Source: Eriocheir sinensis
Taxonomy: Eukaryota; Arthropoda; Malacostraca; Decapoda; Varunidae
Direction: 5' to 3'
DNA length: 64,000 nucleotides
Assembly (NCBI RefSeq): GCF_024679095.1
Contig: NC_066516.1
Coordinates: 24,144,218-24,208,217 of the forward strand
Part shown: one piece after another, positions 34,348 to 46,274 of the stretch
How positions within the stretch are numbered: position 1 is the first letter of the stretch
Layout of the letters: the number at the start of each line of letters is the position of its first letter
Program-made: the position numbers and the translations under genes
The notes under the pieces: model-generated
Databases searched by the model: none
Told to the model about the DNA's origin: nothing
Seen by the model: the letters and a program-made list of their open reading frames with translations, nothing else

Positions 34348-35193
34348 GGCAACGGGGAGAGAAGGGAAAGAAAGCGTTAAAGCTCCTGATAAGGCGGCGA
34401 GAAACGGAGCAGAGGGGAAACTTTTGTGTTGGTCAGCAAATCGAGAAAAAGGAGGAGGAGGAGGAGGAATAATTGAAGGGAGAGAAGTCGAAGGAAAAGA
34501 AATAATAGGAAGAGGGATGAAGAAAAGGAAAAGGAAAAGGAGGAGGAGGATAAGTTAAAAGGCTCAGAAGAAGAAGAAGAAGGAGGTCGAGAACAAGGAT
34601 GAGAACAAAGACAGAAATAGGACAACGAGGAAGACGAAGAGGACTCGAAGTGAAGTCTAAGTAGGTCACGGCGATGGGCAAAGCTCCTCGTCTCCCTCAG
34701 CTTGCCACGAAGCCTAAGAAGATGCCTTTGGAGGGAAAAGTGAAGAAGAGGAGAGGAGGGGAAAAGGGGAGGGGGGTGGGGGGAAGCGACTCTATTCATG
34801 CTGCTCTGTTTGCCCTCCTTAGTGGTGGTGGTGGTTTCCTTGAGGTGGCGGGAGATATTAAGGAGGAGGATTTGCTGCGAAGGGAAATTTTACTCCTGGA
34901 GGATGTAAAAGATTAGGTGATGGATGTGGCAGGTGTGTGCGCGAGGGTAGGGAGGGCATGTGAAAGGGGCAGGATACGCAGGATATGGTGGAAAAGGATG
35001 GGACACATAGAGAGGACCGGCAGGTTTTTCACATGTCACGAAGGCTACAGTTCACGGCAGGCAGCAGGAGTGGAGGGCGTGGCGTCCCTCATAGATGCTG
35101 GTGTGGGCGTGGAACATTCATGGTCGTGGGGACTCGATCTGACTTTTATTTGACCGCATTCATTTTTTTTTCAGTCCACCCGATGTCTCACCA
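34348..35193. other. Purine-rich then unique sequence
   Basis: GGA/GAA-rich to about 34770 with short (GGA)n clusters at 34453-34468; no gene after that. An acceptor-like T-run ending in CAG lies at 35162-35173. Confidence 0.5.
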
Positions 35194-35305
35194 ACTCCCC
35201 TCCTCACTCCCTCTTCACCAGTCCGGGCACCCCCACACCCAACACCCACTCCCCTCCTCACTCCCTCTTCACCAGTCCGGGCACCCCCACACCCAACACA
35301 CCCAA
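35194..35305. repeat. 54-bp tandem duplication
   Basis: ACTCCCCTCCTCACTCCCTC starts at 35194 and 35248. The 54-bp unit continues through TTCACCAGTCCGGGCACCCC with near-perfect identity, so it is recent. Confidence 0.93.
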
Positions 35306-35462
35306 GACCCACTCCCCTCGAAATGACCTGCAATATCTCCCCTCCCTCCCCTCCTCCCTCCACACGCCGGCCCATAAACGTGCATCGTACACACAAAGAA
35401 TCCTCCAACATTTGCAAAACCTGTAAAACGTTGTGTTTCCGCAGGTGCTCGACATGACACCT

Positions 35463-35463
<1 letters not shown>

Positions 35464-35508
<45 letters not shown>
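35464..35508. repeat. (CA)n microsatellite
   Basis: About 22 CA units. Confidence 0.96.
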
Positions 35509-35513
<5 letters not shown>

Positions 35514-37023
35514 CCCGGCAGTTGGGAAGGGAAAGCGACGGTCACCCTGACATGCACACATCGTATATATGAACACCTCGGAACAGCCTCCCTCCACGAG
35601 CGATGAAAGCCAGTCAAATTTTGAAGTTGTTTTACGTGTTTTTGAATATATATTGTAGGCAGGAAATGAAACAATGTGAGGTAAAACTGACAGAGTAAAT
35701 AGAACTGAACGCGATGCAACTGAGAGAGGATACAGGGAAGGGAAAGAGGAGGATGACAGTGAGGGCGAAAATAGGCAGATGGAAAGAATAGCGAATGTGT
35801 GGAGGTTATGAAAAGTGACGGCAAGAGCTGCAATACGAGTACAAGTAACTCTATCCTGCGGAGTGAGGCGTCTCCTGGAGCTACGCTGACAGAAGTAATG
35901 AAGTAGTGACTAATAAACGACAGGTGTTTAGACTAACCCGGACTGCTGCAGGAATACAAAAGCTGTTTCTAGTTTCGGAATGATTCTATTGATATTTCAG
36001 ATCAAAAGAAAGTATATATGAAAAGCAACCACACACATACACACGCACGCTCGCCCCTCGAAACACGCCCACGCCCACACCAACGCAAACAGTGCCACTT
36101 GTTGCCCAGCCGCTGGCACGCATCATTAGGCTCGGTTTACGAGGCTCTCATTTTTCAACGGTCTCGGCTTACTTCCACTGGGGTCTTTTCGCTCATTATG
36201 ATGCCATGGCGCTGTGCTATCAACGGCGAAAACAGCTTACACGCGGAGCATCAGCGCCACCAACACGCTCATTACACTATAGACAACGTTACAAATGTTT
36301 CAAGTATAGACAACGTTACAAATGTTTCAAATGTCTCAACCATGAACGTATATCAAAATAGGCCATTCCCTTACGGTCAGTTCCAGCAATATTTGTAATG
36401 CAGACGTGCACTGTACAGGCTTCTATGAACCAGCTGTAAACGTTCGTAGCTACACCCAACACATTACATTTCTCAGTAATAGTATGCAGGAAGAATACTC
36501 AGAAAGAGAGGGAGAGCTCTCCCGTTCTGCGCCATTCCTTGAGATAAGTTCCTACAATATCAGTCGGTCACGCCCCGTTCCCTACGAGCTTAAATGAACA
36601 ACTTTTACGGGTTAATGACTACGTCCAACACATCAAATTCCTGTTTAATCATCGTGTGGTGTACGCATGTCAAGGAAAAAAAATAGTAATGAAACATGTG
36701 AAATTTAACGAAGACGAAAAACATTCAAAAGCTGGAGTTGGTTTCTGAGTTGGTTATATCACAGTGAATATAACCCTTACAGCCACCCCCTAGCCTGCCT
36801 GCCCGTCCACTTGTCTGTGTGTCTGTGCGCGCCATCTATCGGGGGGAAAAGTGCATTAACTCTGCCGTTCCCCTGGACTCCCTCGACCTTCGACGGTTCA
36901 CCATCCCCAACAAACCTTTCCTTGCCGCCGCCATCACCAGCACGCCGCGGGATAAAAGAATGGCTCTGAAAAGACCGACGCCCACCAGTATAGTGAATAA
37001 TAAAAAACGATAACCATTTTACC

Positions 37024-37025
<2 letters not shown>
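35509..37025. other. Unique sequence, no gene recognised
   Basis: A 24-bp direct duplication (TATAGACAACGTTACAAATG followed by TTTC) occurs at about 36278 and 36304. No coding region is supported. Confidence 0.45.

Positions 37026-37071
<46 letters not shown>
37026..37071. repeat. (GA)n microsatellite
   Basis: About 23 GA units. Confidence 0.96.
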
Positions 37072-37075
<4 letters not shown>

Positions 37076-37224
37076 GAGGTGCGGAGGGGGGATAAAACAA
37101 ACATTAGCCGTCGTTACTCGTAATATTCGCCTCATTTCTGGCCCTCGGAGGCACAAAGACGCGTCCTCATGAGCAAAATTATTCTTTCTTGAGAGTGACA
37201 AGTGGCTTTGTCCCTTCAGTGCCT

Positions 37225-37540
37225 GAGGACAAAGGCGGCGAGGGGAGAACGAAGGGGAGGTGGAAGGGGAGAACGAAGGGAAAGTGGAAGGGAAGGTGAA
37301 GGAGACAGGCCAACGGGGGAAGATAGGGGGACAGGGGGTAAGGAACAGACCAGGAGGAGATGGAGGAGGAAAGAAAGAAAGGGGAGGTAGGAAATGAGAG
37401 GAAAAAGTGCTCCGTGAAATTCAAGGGAAAGAGTTAAACGAGGAGACTCAAAGCCGAAAGTTATCATCCGGGTGTTAGAGGAGGAGGAGGAGGAGGAGGA
37501 GGAGGAAAAAATAAGAGAAGAAATGGAATGAAAAAGTAAA
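37225..37540. repeat. Polypurine tract with (GAG)n
   Basis: G/A-rich DNA with a GGGGAGAACGAAGGGGAGGT-like phrase repeated near 37241 and 37266, and (GAG)n at 37479-37504. Confidence 0.75.
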
Positions 37541-37621
37541 TGGGTGGAAGAAGCAGACAATAGAGACGCAAGAGGAGAAGGTAGAAATAAAACTTATGAT
37601 GCCTACAGTGTTACTTTACAA

Positions 37622-37624
<3 letters not shown>

Positions 37625-37720
<96 letters not shown>

Positions 37721-37751
37721 CAGCCCCCATCTCAACACCCCCCCCCCCCCC
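37625..37751. repeat. (GA)n microsatellite and C14 run
   Basis: About 46 GA units to 37716, then a run of about 14 C at 37738-37751. Confidence 0.96.
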
Positions 37752-38423
37752 ACTCACCCTGGATCTCAGCACCGGCGGGGAAAACACATTTGTTCCGAAA
37801 CGCTGCCAGGGAGGTGGGAGCGAGGATTAGAAGGGAGTAAGTAGTTTTCCAGGGTGAAGATTTGAACAACACCCTTCCTTACCCTTCCCTCCTCCTCCTC
37901 CTCACCCACACCCACAGCCTCTCTAGCCACCCCCGCCCCCTCCCCCGCCCCCTGCTGTTCATCCATAAGTGTGTGAATGGCAATATTAAGCACACATAAC
38001 AAACAAACAAACAAAAACATACACACGCCTGTCCCTTTCTGCTTACCTAGCCATGCATCCACCTCAACTCCTATCCACTTATCCATCTTCCCTCCTAGCC
38101 TCCAACCAATACCTACACACCCACACATCCACCTACTCTCTCTCTCTCTCTCTCTTTCTTTATCCAGGTCGACTCCTCTCCTCCCTCCCCTACCCCCCCG
38201 CTCTGCGCCAGGCCGTCACCTTTAGAACATCGCACCACTCTCAAGGTGGAGCGGGAGGACCTGCTTTTGTTGGAGGGTGATTTTAATTTCACCTCGATTC
38301 CCTTTCTCTTTTTCCCCTGATGAGACTTCTCCAAGGATTCTTTTATGTCTCGGCGGCGGCGGCGGCGAGAGAGTGGGAAGCGAGGAAGGAGAGTGGGAAA
38401 GAATGACTGTATACGGGGCACAC
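37752..38423. other. Unique sequence with (CT)n and (CGG)n
   Basis: (CT)n at 38132-38154 and (CGG)n at about 38350-38366; otherwise no feature. Confidence 0.55.
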
Positions 38424-38549
38424 AGATTTACATAGATTTTACATAGAAAATCAGACCACACAGACCCCATGGTCCAGACTAGGTGGTCTGTCCTTAAACC
38501 TAAGTGATTTTACAATAATCAGATGGCTCCAAAACGTTGCTTTTCTACT

Positions 38550-39039
38550 CTAGTTAATATTAAGTTCAAGGAAGTGACGGTCGAGCTTGTTTTTAAAGGA
38601 GTCAATCGTGTTACACTGGACAACTGATGGTGGGAGCTTATTCCATTCTCGCACTACAACATTGGTGAAGAAAAATTTGGTGCAGTCTGAATTTACTTGT
38701 CTACATTTGAATTTTGTGCCAATGTTCCTCGTTCGCAAAGTGTCATCGATCATAAACAATTTTGTTCTGTCTACATTCGTGAAACCATTAAGTATTTTAA
38801 AACATTCGATCAGTTTTCCTCGGAGGCGACGTTTCTCAAGAGAGAACATGTTAAGGGTGGAAAGCCTTTCTTCGTAGGATTTGTTGCGCAAGGAAGGGAT
38901 CATTTTTGTTGCTCGACGTTGAACACCTTCTAGTTTAGCAATGTCCTTTGCATGGTGGGGAGACCAAAACTGTACCGCATATTCCAAGTGGGGTCTGACT
39001 AAACTATTGTAGAGCGGAAGTATTACATCTTTATTTTTT
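38550..39039 (-). pseudogene. LINE reverse transcriptase, C-terminal extension (shifted frame)
   Basis: It continues the RT reading in the next frame after the A-run. It shows KDVILPLYNSLVRPHLEYAV, then SPHHAKDIAKLEGVQRRATK, then FSLEKRRLRGKLIECFKILN and VVREWNKLPPSVVQCNTIDS, ending at the stop at 38550-38552. These blocks are the usual post-RT thumb and C-terminal region of this LINE family. The frame is intact from the shift to the stop, so the element probably inserted when coding and decayed only mildly. Confidence 0.88.
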
Positions 39040-40170
39040 GAATAAAAAGTTTCTTTTAATGAAGCCCAACATTCTGTTCGCTTTATTTGCTGCATCGATG
39101 CATTGATGTGAGAATTTGAGGTTTGACGCGATTTTAATCCCCAGGTCCTTAACGCATTGAACACTTGTGAGTTTAACGCCGCGTATTTCGTAATCGAACT
39201 TCTTATTTTTTGTTCCAACTTGAAGGACCTGGCACTTGTCTACGTTAAAGGGCATCTCCCATTTATCCGACCAAGCTGAAATTTTGTGCAAATCCTCTTG
39301 GAGGCTTTGCCTGTCTTCGTCAGTGAGAACCGAGTTACCAATCTTTGTGTCGTTTGCAAATTTACTAATGCGATTATTGAGTCCAACATCCACGTCGTTG
39401 ATGTAAATAATGAAGAGCACTGGGCCAAGAACCGAGCCCTGAGGGACGCCACTAGTGACCGGCGCCCACTCTGAGTTAAATCCGTCAATCACAACTCTTT
39501 GTTGTCTGTTGCTCAACCAATTCGCGATCCATTGGTTTACTTGACCGTTAATGCCTATTTGCTTTAATTTATAAAGTAATTTATGATGCGGGACTTTATC
39601 AAACGCTTTCTGGAAATCAAGATAGACTACGTCCACTGATTTGGTTACGTCAGAAATTGAGAAGAGATCGTTATAAAAGGTCAGTAGGTTTGACAGGCAG
39701 GATCTTTTGTTACGGAAGCCATGTTGTGAGTCCCCAATTAATGAGTGGCTTTCGAGGTAACTCACAATTTTGTCTCTAATTATGCTCTCGAGTAGCTTAC
39801 CTACAATTGAAGTTAGACTAATGGGTCGGTAGTTACCTGGTATTTTTTTGTCTCCTTTCTTAAAAATCGGTGTCACGTTAGCCTTTTTCCAATCCGAAGG
39901 GACGATGCCTTGTCGCAAGGACATGTTGAATATGGTAGTGAGGGAGGAGAGTATTTCGCTCTTTGTTTCTTTAAGCAGTATAGGATATACTTTGTCGGGT
40001 CCGGGACTTTTATTTGTTTTAAGTGAATGGAGAGCTTTAAGGACTTCATCGGTTGTTATTTCAAAATTAGGCAATGCATGCTCGAGATTTACAATAGTAC
40101 TGGTGTTGTTGGTAGCGAGAGGAAGACTGTAAGTATTAAACACCGAGGAAAAGTAATTGTTTAAGAGGGA
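39034..40170 (-). pseudogene. LINE reverse transcriptase, core domain, inactivated
   Basis: The frame is open on minus from 40404 to 39031, but recognisable RT sequence starts at about 40170. Blocks in order are: NKSPGPDKVYP (about 39984-40014), FKKGDKKIPGNYRPISLTS (39808-39864), GDSQHGFRNKRSCLSNLL, motif A YLDFQKAFDKVPH with its catalytic Asp (about 39586-39624), motif B SGVPQGSVLGP (about 39421-39453), and motif C. Motif C reads FANDT rather than the family's FADDT: the first catalytic Asp codon is AAC (39352-39354), one G-to-A change from GAC. The frame then ends at a premature stop after a six-A run (39034-39039), where an extra A seems to shift the frame. Both lesions would abolish activity. 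The sequence upstream of 40170 in the open frame is host flank, not LINE. Confidence 0.9.
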
Positions 40171-41037
40171 GGGAGGACTGTTCAGCATACGTTGGAGGGA
40201 GGCCTGCATGAAGACTGGCTTAAAGAGATGTGGCGGAGGTGAGAGTCGGTGTGAGCCTCGTCGCCGGGAGAGGGCGCCACACCATGCCGGACGAGGGGTG
40301 AGGCGGCGACCCCTACAGCAGACCCCGACGCCCACACGAACCATCACCTCGCCGCCGCCACGCAGTTCTTCCCTCGCTTGTCGCATTTTATTCCCATCAA
40401 ACACATGCTAGGGATCGACCCCGTCACCTTGAGAGGCACTCCGCAGGGGATGTTTGCGCCGCGCGTCTGAAGAACGAGGGAAAGACGGGAGCAAATGCAA
40501 GTCTTTACGCGGCACAAAAACATCCAGTGTTTGCGGAGGTCATGCAGCGCCAACATGCCTCAACAGCAACCCAAACTAACGCAAACTAACGCCTGAAGCC
40601 TTTCCCGACGCACCTGTTGCGCGCCTTGGCCAGAGGGGCTGCGGGGGCTGAGGCGCGGCTCACAACAAGTGTCCAGTAAAGTCAGGGGGATCATGGACGC
40701 CAGGGCGAAAGGACGCGACGCGGCCGTCCGAGGAACAAATATATGATAAGGTTAAAGGGGCAGCCCCGAGCCGTCCCCGCCACGCCGCGGCAAGCATCAT
40801 CCCCCGCAGGGAGCCGAGCTGACCTTTTTGTCTTCTATCTGTCCGAAGTTTTGTATTCAAATTTTTATACAAGCATATTATAGCGCACAGTAGGCGGCAG
40901 AGACCCAAGCCTGACACGTTGACAGGGGTGAGGCGAGACAATGAGAAGAGGCAAAGTTTCCTTAATTTTATGTATGCAAACGGCTGATTAATTGCAATAA
41001 AGAGATAATAAACAACTAAAAAAGAAAAACAAGGGGG
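40171..41037. other. Unique sequence flanking the LINE, no gene
   Basis: Shows GC-rich 40200-40350, and 40735-41010 with GATAAGG, ATGCAAACGGCTGATTAATT and AATAAAGAGATAA motifs in a repeat-free setting. This is a possible regulatory island, by inference only. Confidence 0.4.
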
Positions 41038-41075
41038 GGAGGAGGAGGAGGAGGAGGAGGAGGAGGAGGAGGAGA
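41038..41075. repeat. (GGA)n trinucleotide array
   Basis: About 12 GGA units; (GGGA)n follows at 41160-41180. Confidence 0.95.
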
Positions 41076-41389
41076 TGGCTGGGGTGGGGGACAGATAGGA
41101 GGTGGGAATGGAGAGTGGTGAGACAGGAACAAACATACAAGCCGTTGTGGCGGTGATAGGGAGGGAGGGAGGGAGGGAGAGTAAAGAGGAAGGGAGGGAG
41201 AAAGGATTGGGAAAGACAGGAAGGAAACGACAAAGAGCAAAGAAGGAGGCAAGGGGACAAAGACAAAAGATAAAGTGAGGCATGGAGGAATAGACAAAAA
41301 ACAAAAAGAGGAACGAAGCAGGGAGGGAAAGGCAAAGGACAGAGGAAGGAAGGAAGGTGTAAACAAAGAGTGAGGGAGGCAAGAGAGAG

Positions 41390-41740
41390 GGAGAGAAAGA
41401 GAAGGTATAACAGAAAAGCAAGGAGGAAGAGACAACGGGCAAAGAGGAGAGAAGGGAGGAGAGAAGGAAGGAAGGAAGGAAGAGGAAGACAAGGGATGAA
41501 GGAAAGAAGGCAGGGAATGACAGAGCAAAGAGAGGAAGGAGGAGGGAGAGAAAGACAAGAAACAGACAACGGACAGAGAGGAGAGAAGGAAGGAAGGAAG
41601 AGGAAGACAAGGGATGAAGGAAGGAAGGCAGGGAATGACAGAGCAAAGAGAGGAAGGAGGAGGGAGAGAAAGATAGGATATAAAAGGAAGGCAGGAAGGA
41701 AGAGGCAACAGGCAGAGAGGAGCGAGGAGGGAGGAAGGGA
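41390..41740. repeat. 118-bp polypurine minisatellite, about three copies
   Basis: AGGAAGACAAGGGATGAAGG starts at 41483 and 41601, with the whole 118-bp unit (CAGGGAATGACAGAGCAAAG, GAGAGGAAGGAGGAGGGAGA) almost identical between these two. More diverged part-copies lie on either side. The complement gives S/L/P/F-rich frames of nearly 400 codons, which are artefacts. Confidence 0.88.
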
Positions 41741-41889
41741 GGGATGGGCAAGAGTTTGAGGAAGGAGAGAAGGAGGAAGGGAGACACAAGAGGGGCTGGA
41801 AGGAAGGTCAACACACATTCCTTTTGTCTCCCCATCGCCTTTATCTTCCTCCCATATTCACTCTCCTCCTCTCTAACCTCTGTAGCACC

Positions 41890-42255
41890 TCTCCTCCCCT
41901 TCTTCCTCTCCTCCTCATCCTTCTCCTGTTCCCCTTGTTCCTTCTCCGCTCCTGCTCATCCTTTTCCCCTTCTTCCTCCCCTCTTCATCCTTCTCCTCTT
42001 CCCCTTGTTCCTACTTCGCTCCTGCTCTTCCAGTTTCCCTTTCTTCCTCTCCTCTTCATCCTTCTCCTCTTTCCCTTGTTCCTACTTCGCTCCTGCTCTT
42101 CCAGTTTCCCTTTCTTCCTCCCCTCTTCATCCTTCTCCTCTTCCCCTTGTTCCTACTTCTCTCCTGCTCATCCATTTTCCCCTTCTTCCTCCCCTCTTCA
42201 TCCTTATCTTCCTCTTCTTTCTATTCCTCTCCTGCTCATCCTCTTTTTCTTTCTC
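41890..42255. repeat. 70/71-bp polypyrimidine minisatellite, five copies
   Basis: TCTTCCTCxCCTCxTCATCC starts at 41901, 41971, 42042, 42113 and 42184 (periods 70, 71, 71, 71), each continuing CCTTGTTCCTACTTCGCTCC and TGCTCxTCC. Only about 150 bp separates it from a polypurine minisatellite, giving a purine-to-pyrimidine strand switch. Confidence 0.92.
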
Positions 42256-42327
42256 CATCTCGCCCTTCTATTCCCCATCTTCCTCTTTCTTTTCTCTGCT
42301 CCATTTTTATGACTGTGCTTTTTGTTC

Positions 42328-42424
42328 TTCCTCCTCCTCCTCCTCCTCCTCCTCCTCCTCCTCAGCTTTTCTTCTCCCTTTTCGTTTCCTTTTTCACCTG
42401 CCTTTGATGATGATGATGATGATA
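42328..42424. repeat. (CTC)n and (GAT)n arrays
   Basis: About 12 CTC units at 42328-42363, and about six GAT units at 42404-42423. Confidence 0.92.
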
Positions 42425-42532
42425 CTACTATTTATACTTTTAATTTCCTCCTCCTTCCCATTTATTGCCTTTATTGATCTACTGCGTATATCTTCGCGTG
42501 ATCTATTGAGACCTCCCTATAATTCAAAGAGA

Positions 42533-42534
<2 letters not shown>

Positions 42535-42589
<55 letters not shown>
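42535..42589. repeat. (TG)n microsatellite
   Basis: About 27 TG units. Confidence 0.97.
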
Positions 42590-42593
<4 letters not shown>

Positions 42594-43520
42594 AAACCGA
42601 CTGTACCCGTTATATCACTTAAATGTACAGGGATTGCGAACCCTTACACATACAACATTATTTTTCGTTGTCGGGGTCGCTCTCAAGTGCAGGGTCGCGA
42701 GAGGCTAATCCCACGGTTGTTGCAATAGACCAATAAAGGCAAACAAAGAGAACAGAAGACAGAAAATGAGATACCAGATGGCGGCGGGAGGCAGAGTTCT
42801 TAGTACGTGCTGTCAAGATGCTAAGTAATGTCGAGAGGCTTTAGAGTGGTCAAGAGGAGGATGCTTGAAATAAACGAAGTCGCTGTGAGCAAAGTTTGAA
42901 GCGCAGTGTTCGATAGTCCCGGCTCCGCCGTGCATCATACGCGTGAACCTCTTTCCTCTCCTCACCTCGCCTCGCCACGCCTCGCCTGACTCTCCTGGCT
43001 CTCCTGGAGTAAGCCGATCAGGCCTCATCTCTATCAGTGGCAGGAGTTATTAATTCACAGCATGATTCTTGGTAACCTGTAAACTCTACACACAAGCTGA
43101 CACACTCACTCCCGCTCTAGCTCTTTCTCTCTCGCTGGCTCTCGCGCATATACTCCTCCGTCAGCTTTTTTTCCCACACAATTTCGCGTTTCGTCATTCC
43201 CCAACCCACATTTCCTTTCCGTGAAGTCTTCCACACAGCCATACTTAGTTAATCCACGAAAAATTACGAACTCGGGTCTCGCTTGGACTTCAACCAGACT
43301 TCGACCGGCCGCCACCCAAAATTTAATCGTCCTGCCCAGCCGAGAGGAAGCAGCCTGGCACCGGCTCAGCCCCGTAAGCCGGCGTAATACTTGGCCTTCA
43401 AATATTTTCTCCTTCTCGCAGTGGGTGCAGCCTGAGTCCCTTGACCCTCTGCTCCGAGCATGCGTTTGCCAGCAACCGACTTTCAGCGCGTGCCCGCGCG
43501 CGCGTATGCGAGTTTGTGTG

Positions 43521-43521
<1 letters not shown>
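42590..43521. other. Unique sequence, no gene recognised
   Basis: A short CTCGCC-type repeat lies near 42958-42990. An alternating CGCGCG stretch (43493-43506) immediately precedes the AT array. Confidence 0.45.

Positions 43522-43602
<81 letters not shown>
43522..43602. repeat. (AT)n microsatellite, 81 bp
   Basis: About 40 AT units, the only long AT dinucleotide array here. It is self-complementary and cruciform-prone. Confidence 0.97.
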
Positions 43603-43605
<3 letters not shown>

Positions 43606-44239
43606 CATACACATGATAGAAAGATATTTGAAAACAGGACCAGTATGTTCGTATCAAAACGAGCAACTTTAAAAGAGGTCCGCCGTGGTTCCATATTCTG
43701 TGTTTATTTTTTATATCAAAGTAAAAAATCATGGAGGAAAAGAGTGCAAGAAAAAAATGTCAGCAAATCATTGTTCCCACACAGGGAAAAAAGCAGCATT
43801 GAAAACACAAGACGTCTAGTCACAAAAAAAATATACATATAAGAATTGCATCACTTATGAACCAATACATGCAGACTGAGAGGCATCAGAACACCACAAA
43901 AACTGAATCAACTCATTGACTCGTCAAAGCCCAGATTAACGAACTGCGAAGGAAAAAAAAATATTTAGGGAAAACCTTTGGCAGACAGCTATTCAACCGT
44001 GCGAGAACCAATGATCCGCCACCTCATCGATTCATTTAAAGACCACTGAAGCAAACTGTAAAAGAAAGAAAAGGAAGCCAAGAAAACCTCCGCCAGCCAG
44101 CCATTCAGAGTCGTCCGTGAAATGGAAGAAAGAGCGGAAGACACTTAACATTAGCAGCGAGGCGCGCCGCGGAATGAGGGCAATTTGAATAAGAAAAACC
44201 CGAAGACAAGCAATTATGAAGCTTGTTCCACGGAGGGAG
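43603..44239. other. A-rich unique sequence
   Basis: No gene. An A-rich phrase (GAAAACCTTTGGCAGACAGC near 43970 and GAAAACCTCCGCCAGCCAGC near 44082) suggests an old ~110-bp duplication. Confidence 0.4.
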
Positions 44240-44985
<746 letters not shown>

Positions 44986-45117
44986 AGGCGACGTTCCAAA
45001 TTCCTGCAAGCTCCCGAGATTAAAAGGCTCGCGGAGGGAAGGGAGAGGACGGCGAGGCATTGGAATATCTTGATGGAGGAAAGATTAATACAACGCATGC
45101 CTTCCGGAGCCTCGTGG

Positions 45118-45147
45118 CGGTGGTGGTGTTGGTGGTGGTGGTGGTAG
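45118..45147. repeat. (GGT)n array
   Basis: About nine GGT units with one GTT. Confidence 0.92.
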
Positions 45148-45256
45148 TTTCCTCCTCTTTCTCTGGGCTGAGGCCGCGGCGCCACAATGGACTGTAATAA
45201 TTTAGCAACACACAGCACCACGCCACAACTGTATGACATTAACGAGCAAACAAGCA

Positions 45257-45259
<3 letters not shown>

Positions 45260-45323
<64 letters not shown>
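45260..45323. repeat. (CA)n microsatellite
   Basis: About 32 CA units, followed by CATCATCAT. Confidence 0.97.
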
Positions 45324-45324
<1 letters not shown>

Positions 45325-45394
45325 ATCATCATTATCTTTTGTCCTCCCCTTCTCTTCGATTCTCGTTTTTCCTTTCCTTTCCTTTCTATTATTT

Positions 45395-45715
45395 TCCTTC
45401 CCATCCCATCTCATCCCATCTCATCCCATCCCATCCCATCTCATCCCATCCCATTCCATTCCATCCCATCCCATCTCACCCCATCCGTTCCCTTCCCTTC
45501 CCTTTCGGTCTCTTCTCTTCCCTTTCCCGTCCCTTCCTTCCCTTCCGGTCTCTTCTCTTCCCTTTCCCCTCCCTTCCAGTCTCTTCCCTTTCCCTTCTTT
45601 TCCCTTCCTTTCTCCTCCTTTTCCTTCCCTTCCCTTTTTTCATCTTCCCTTCCCTTCTTTTCCATCCTTTTCCTTCCCCTTCCCTTCCCTTCCCTTTCAT
45701 TCCATGCCAGCCCTT
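45395..45715. repeat. Pentanucleotide arrays (ATCCC)n then (TTCCC)n
   Basis: ATCCC/ATCTC/ATTCC pentamers from 45395 to about 45487 pass into TTCCC/TTCCT/TCTTC pentamers and hexamers to about 45715. A CCTTCCxGTCTCTTCTCTTCC-like phrase repeats near 45490-45600, so a higher-order period overlies the pentamers. Confidence 0.9.
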
Positions 45716-45999
45716 TCTCTTCCTTCTGTTCCCCCTACATTGACTTGCTACCCCCTCAGAATCCCCTCACAAACGCTCCCTCTTTACTCGCCTCCCTCCC
45801 GTGGCCTCGATCACAACAAACTTTCCCGCGTGCTGCTTTCCCCCACCTTCAGTTATCAGGGGCTGGGATCACCTGGCTATTGATTGCCTGGAAGCGCTAA
45901 AACACTCGCCGAACTTTAGCTTCACACGCATAAACACGTCCTACTGAAAATTACCAGGTGTGTGTGTGTGGGTGGGAGGGAAGGAGAGGGGGGAGGAGT

Positions 46000-46003
<4 letters not shown>

Positions 46004-46087
<84 letters not shown>
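46004..46087. repeat. (TG)n microsatellite, 84 bp
   Basis: About 42 TG units; a shorter interrupted TG stretch lies at 46131-46155. Confidence 0.97.
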
Positions 46088-46089
<2 letters not shown>

Positions 46090-46274
46090 AAGTTTGCATA
46101 CCTTGTTATTTCAATGATATTTACCGTGCATGTGTGTGTGCGTGCGTGTGTGTGTATGCAAGTGTACGCCTGATAACTACACGACCTCACTTTAACCACC
46201 ATCCATACACACGTGAAGACTTATTGTTTTCTCTGCGACCAAGAACAAATTCCTTTATCCCGTTTTCCTTTCAG

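Larger units (their letters stand above)
38424..40170 (-). mobile_element. 5'-truncated CR1-like LINE retrotransposon
   Basis: Read on the minus strand, this carries most of a reverse-transcriptase ORF, its C-terminal extension, a native-looking stop (38550-38552) and a 3' UTR. The UTR ends in short direct repeats of a TCTATGTAAA type (38424-38450 on +). A short 3'-terminal repeat and the sequence blocks fit the CR1/Jockey group. There is no endonuclease domain and no 5' UTR. Element similarity starts at about 40170, where the reading enters LNNYFSSVF, so roughly the first half or more of a full element is missing, as is usual for LINE insertions. The copy is dead (see the two ORF entries). 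Confidence 0.9.

Noticed and set aside
38587..38933. Plus-strand open frames across the LINE (also 39286-39474 and 39848-40132)
   Set aside because: They are antisense shadows of the minus-strand reverse-transcriptase ORF.
40660..41835. 391-codon minus-strand open frame
   Set aside because: Most of it is the C/T complement of a 118-bp polypurine minisatellite; the overlapping frames are equally open.
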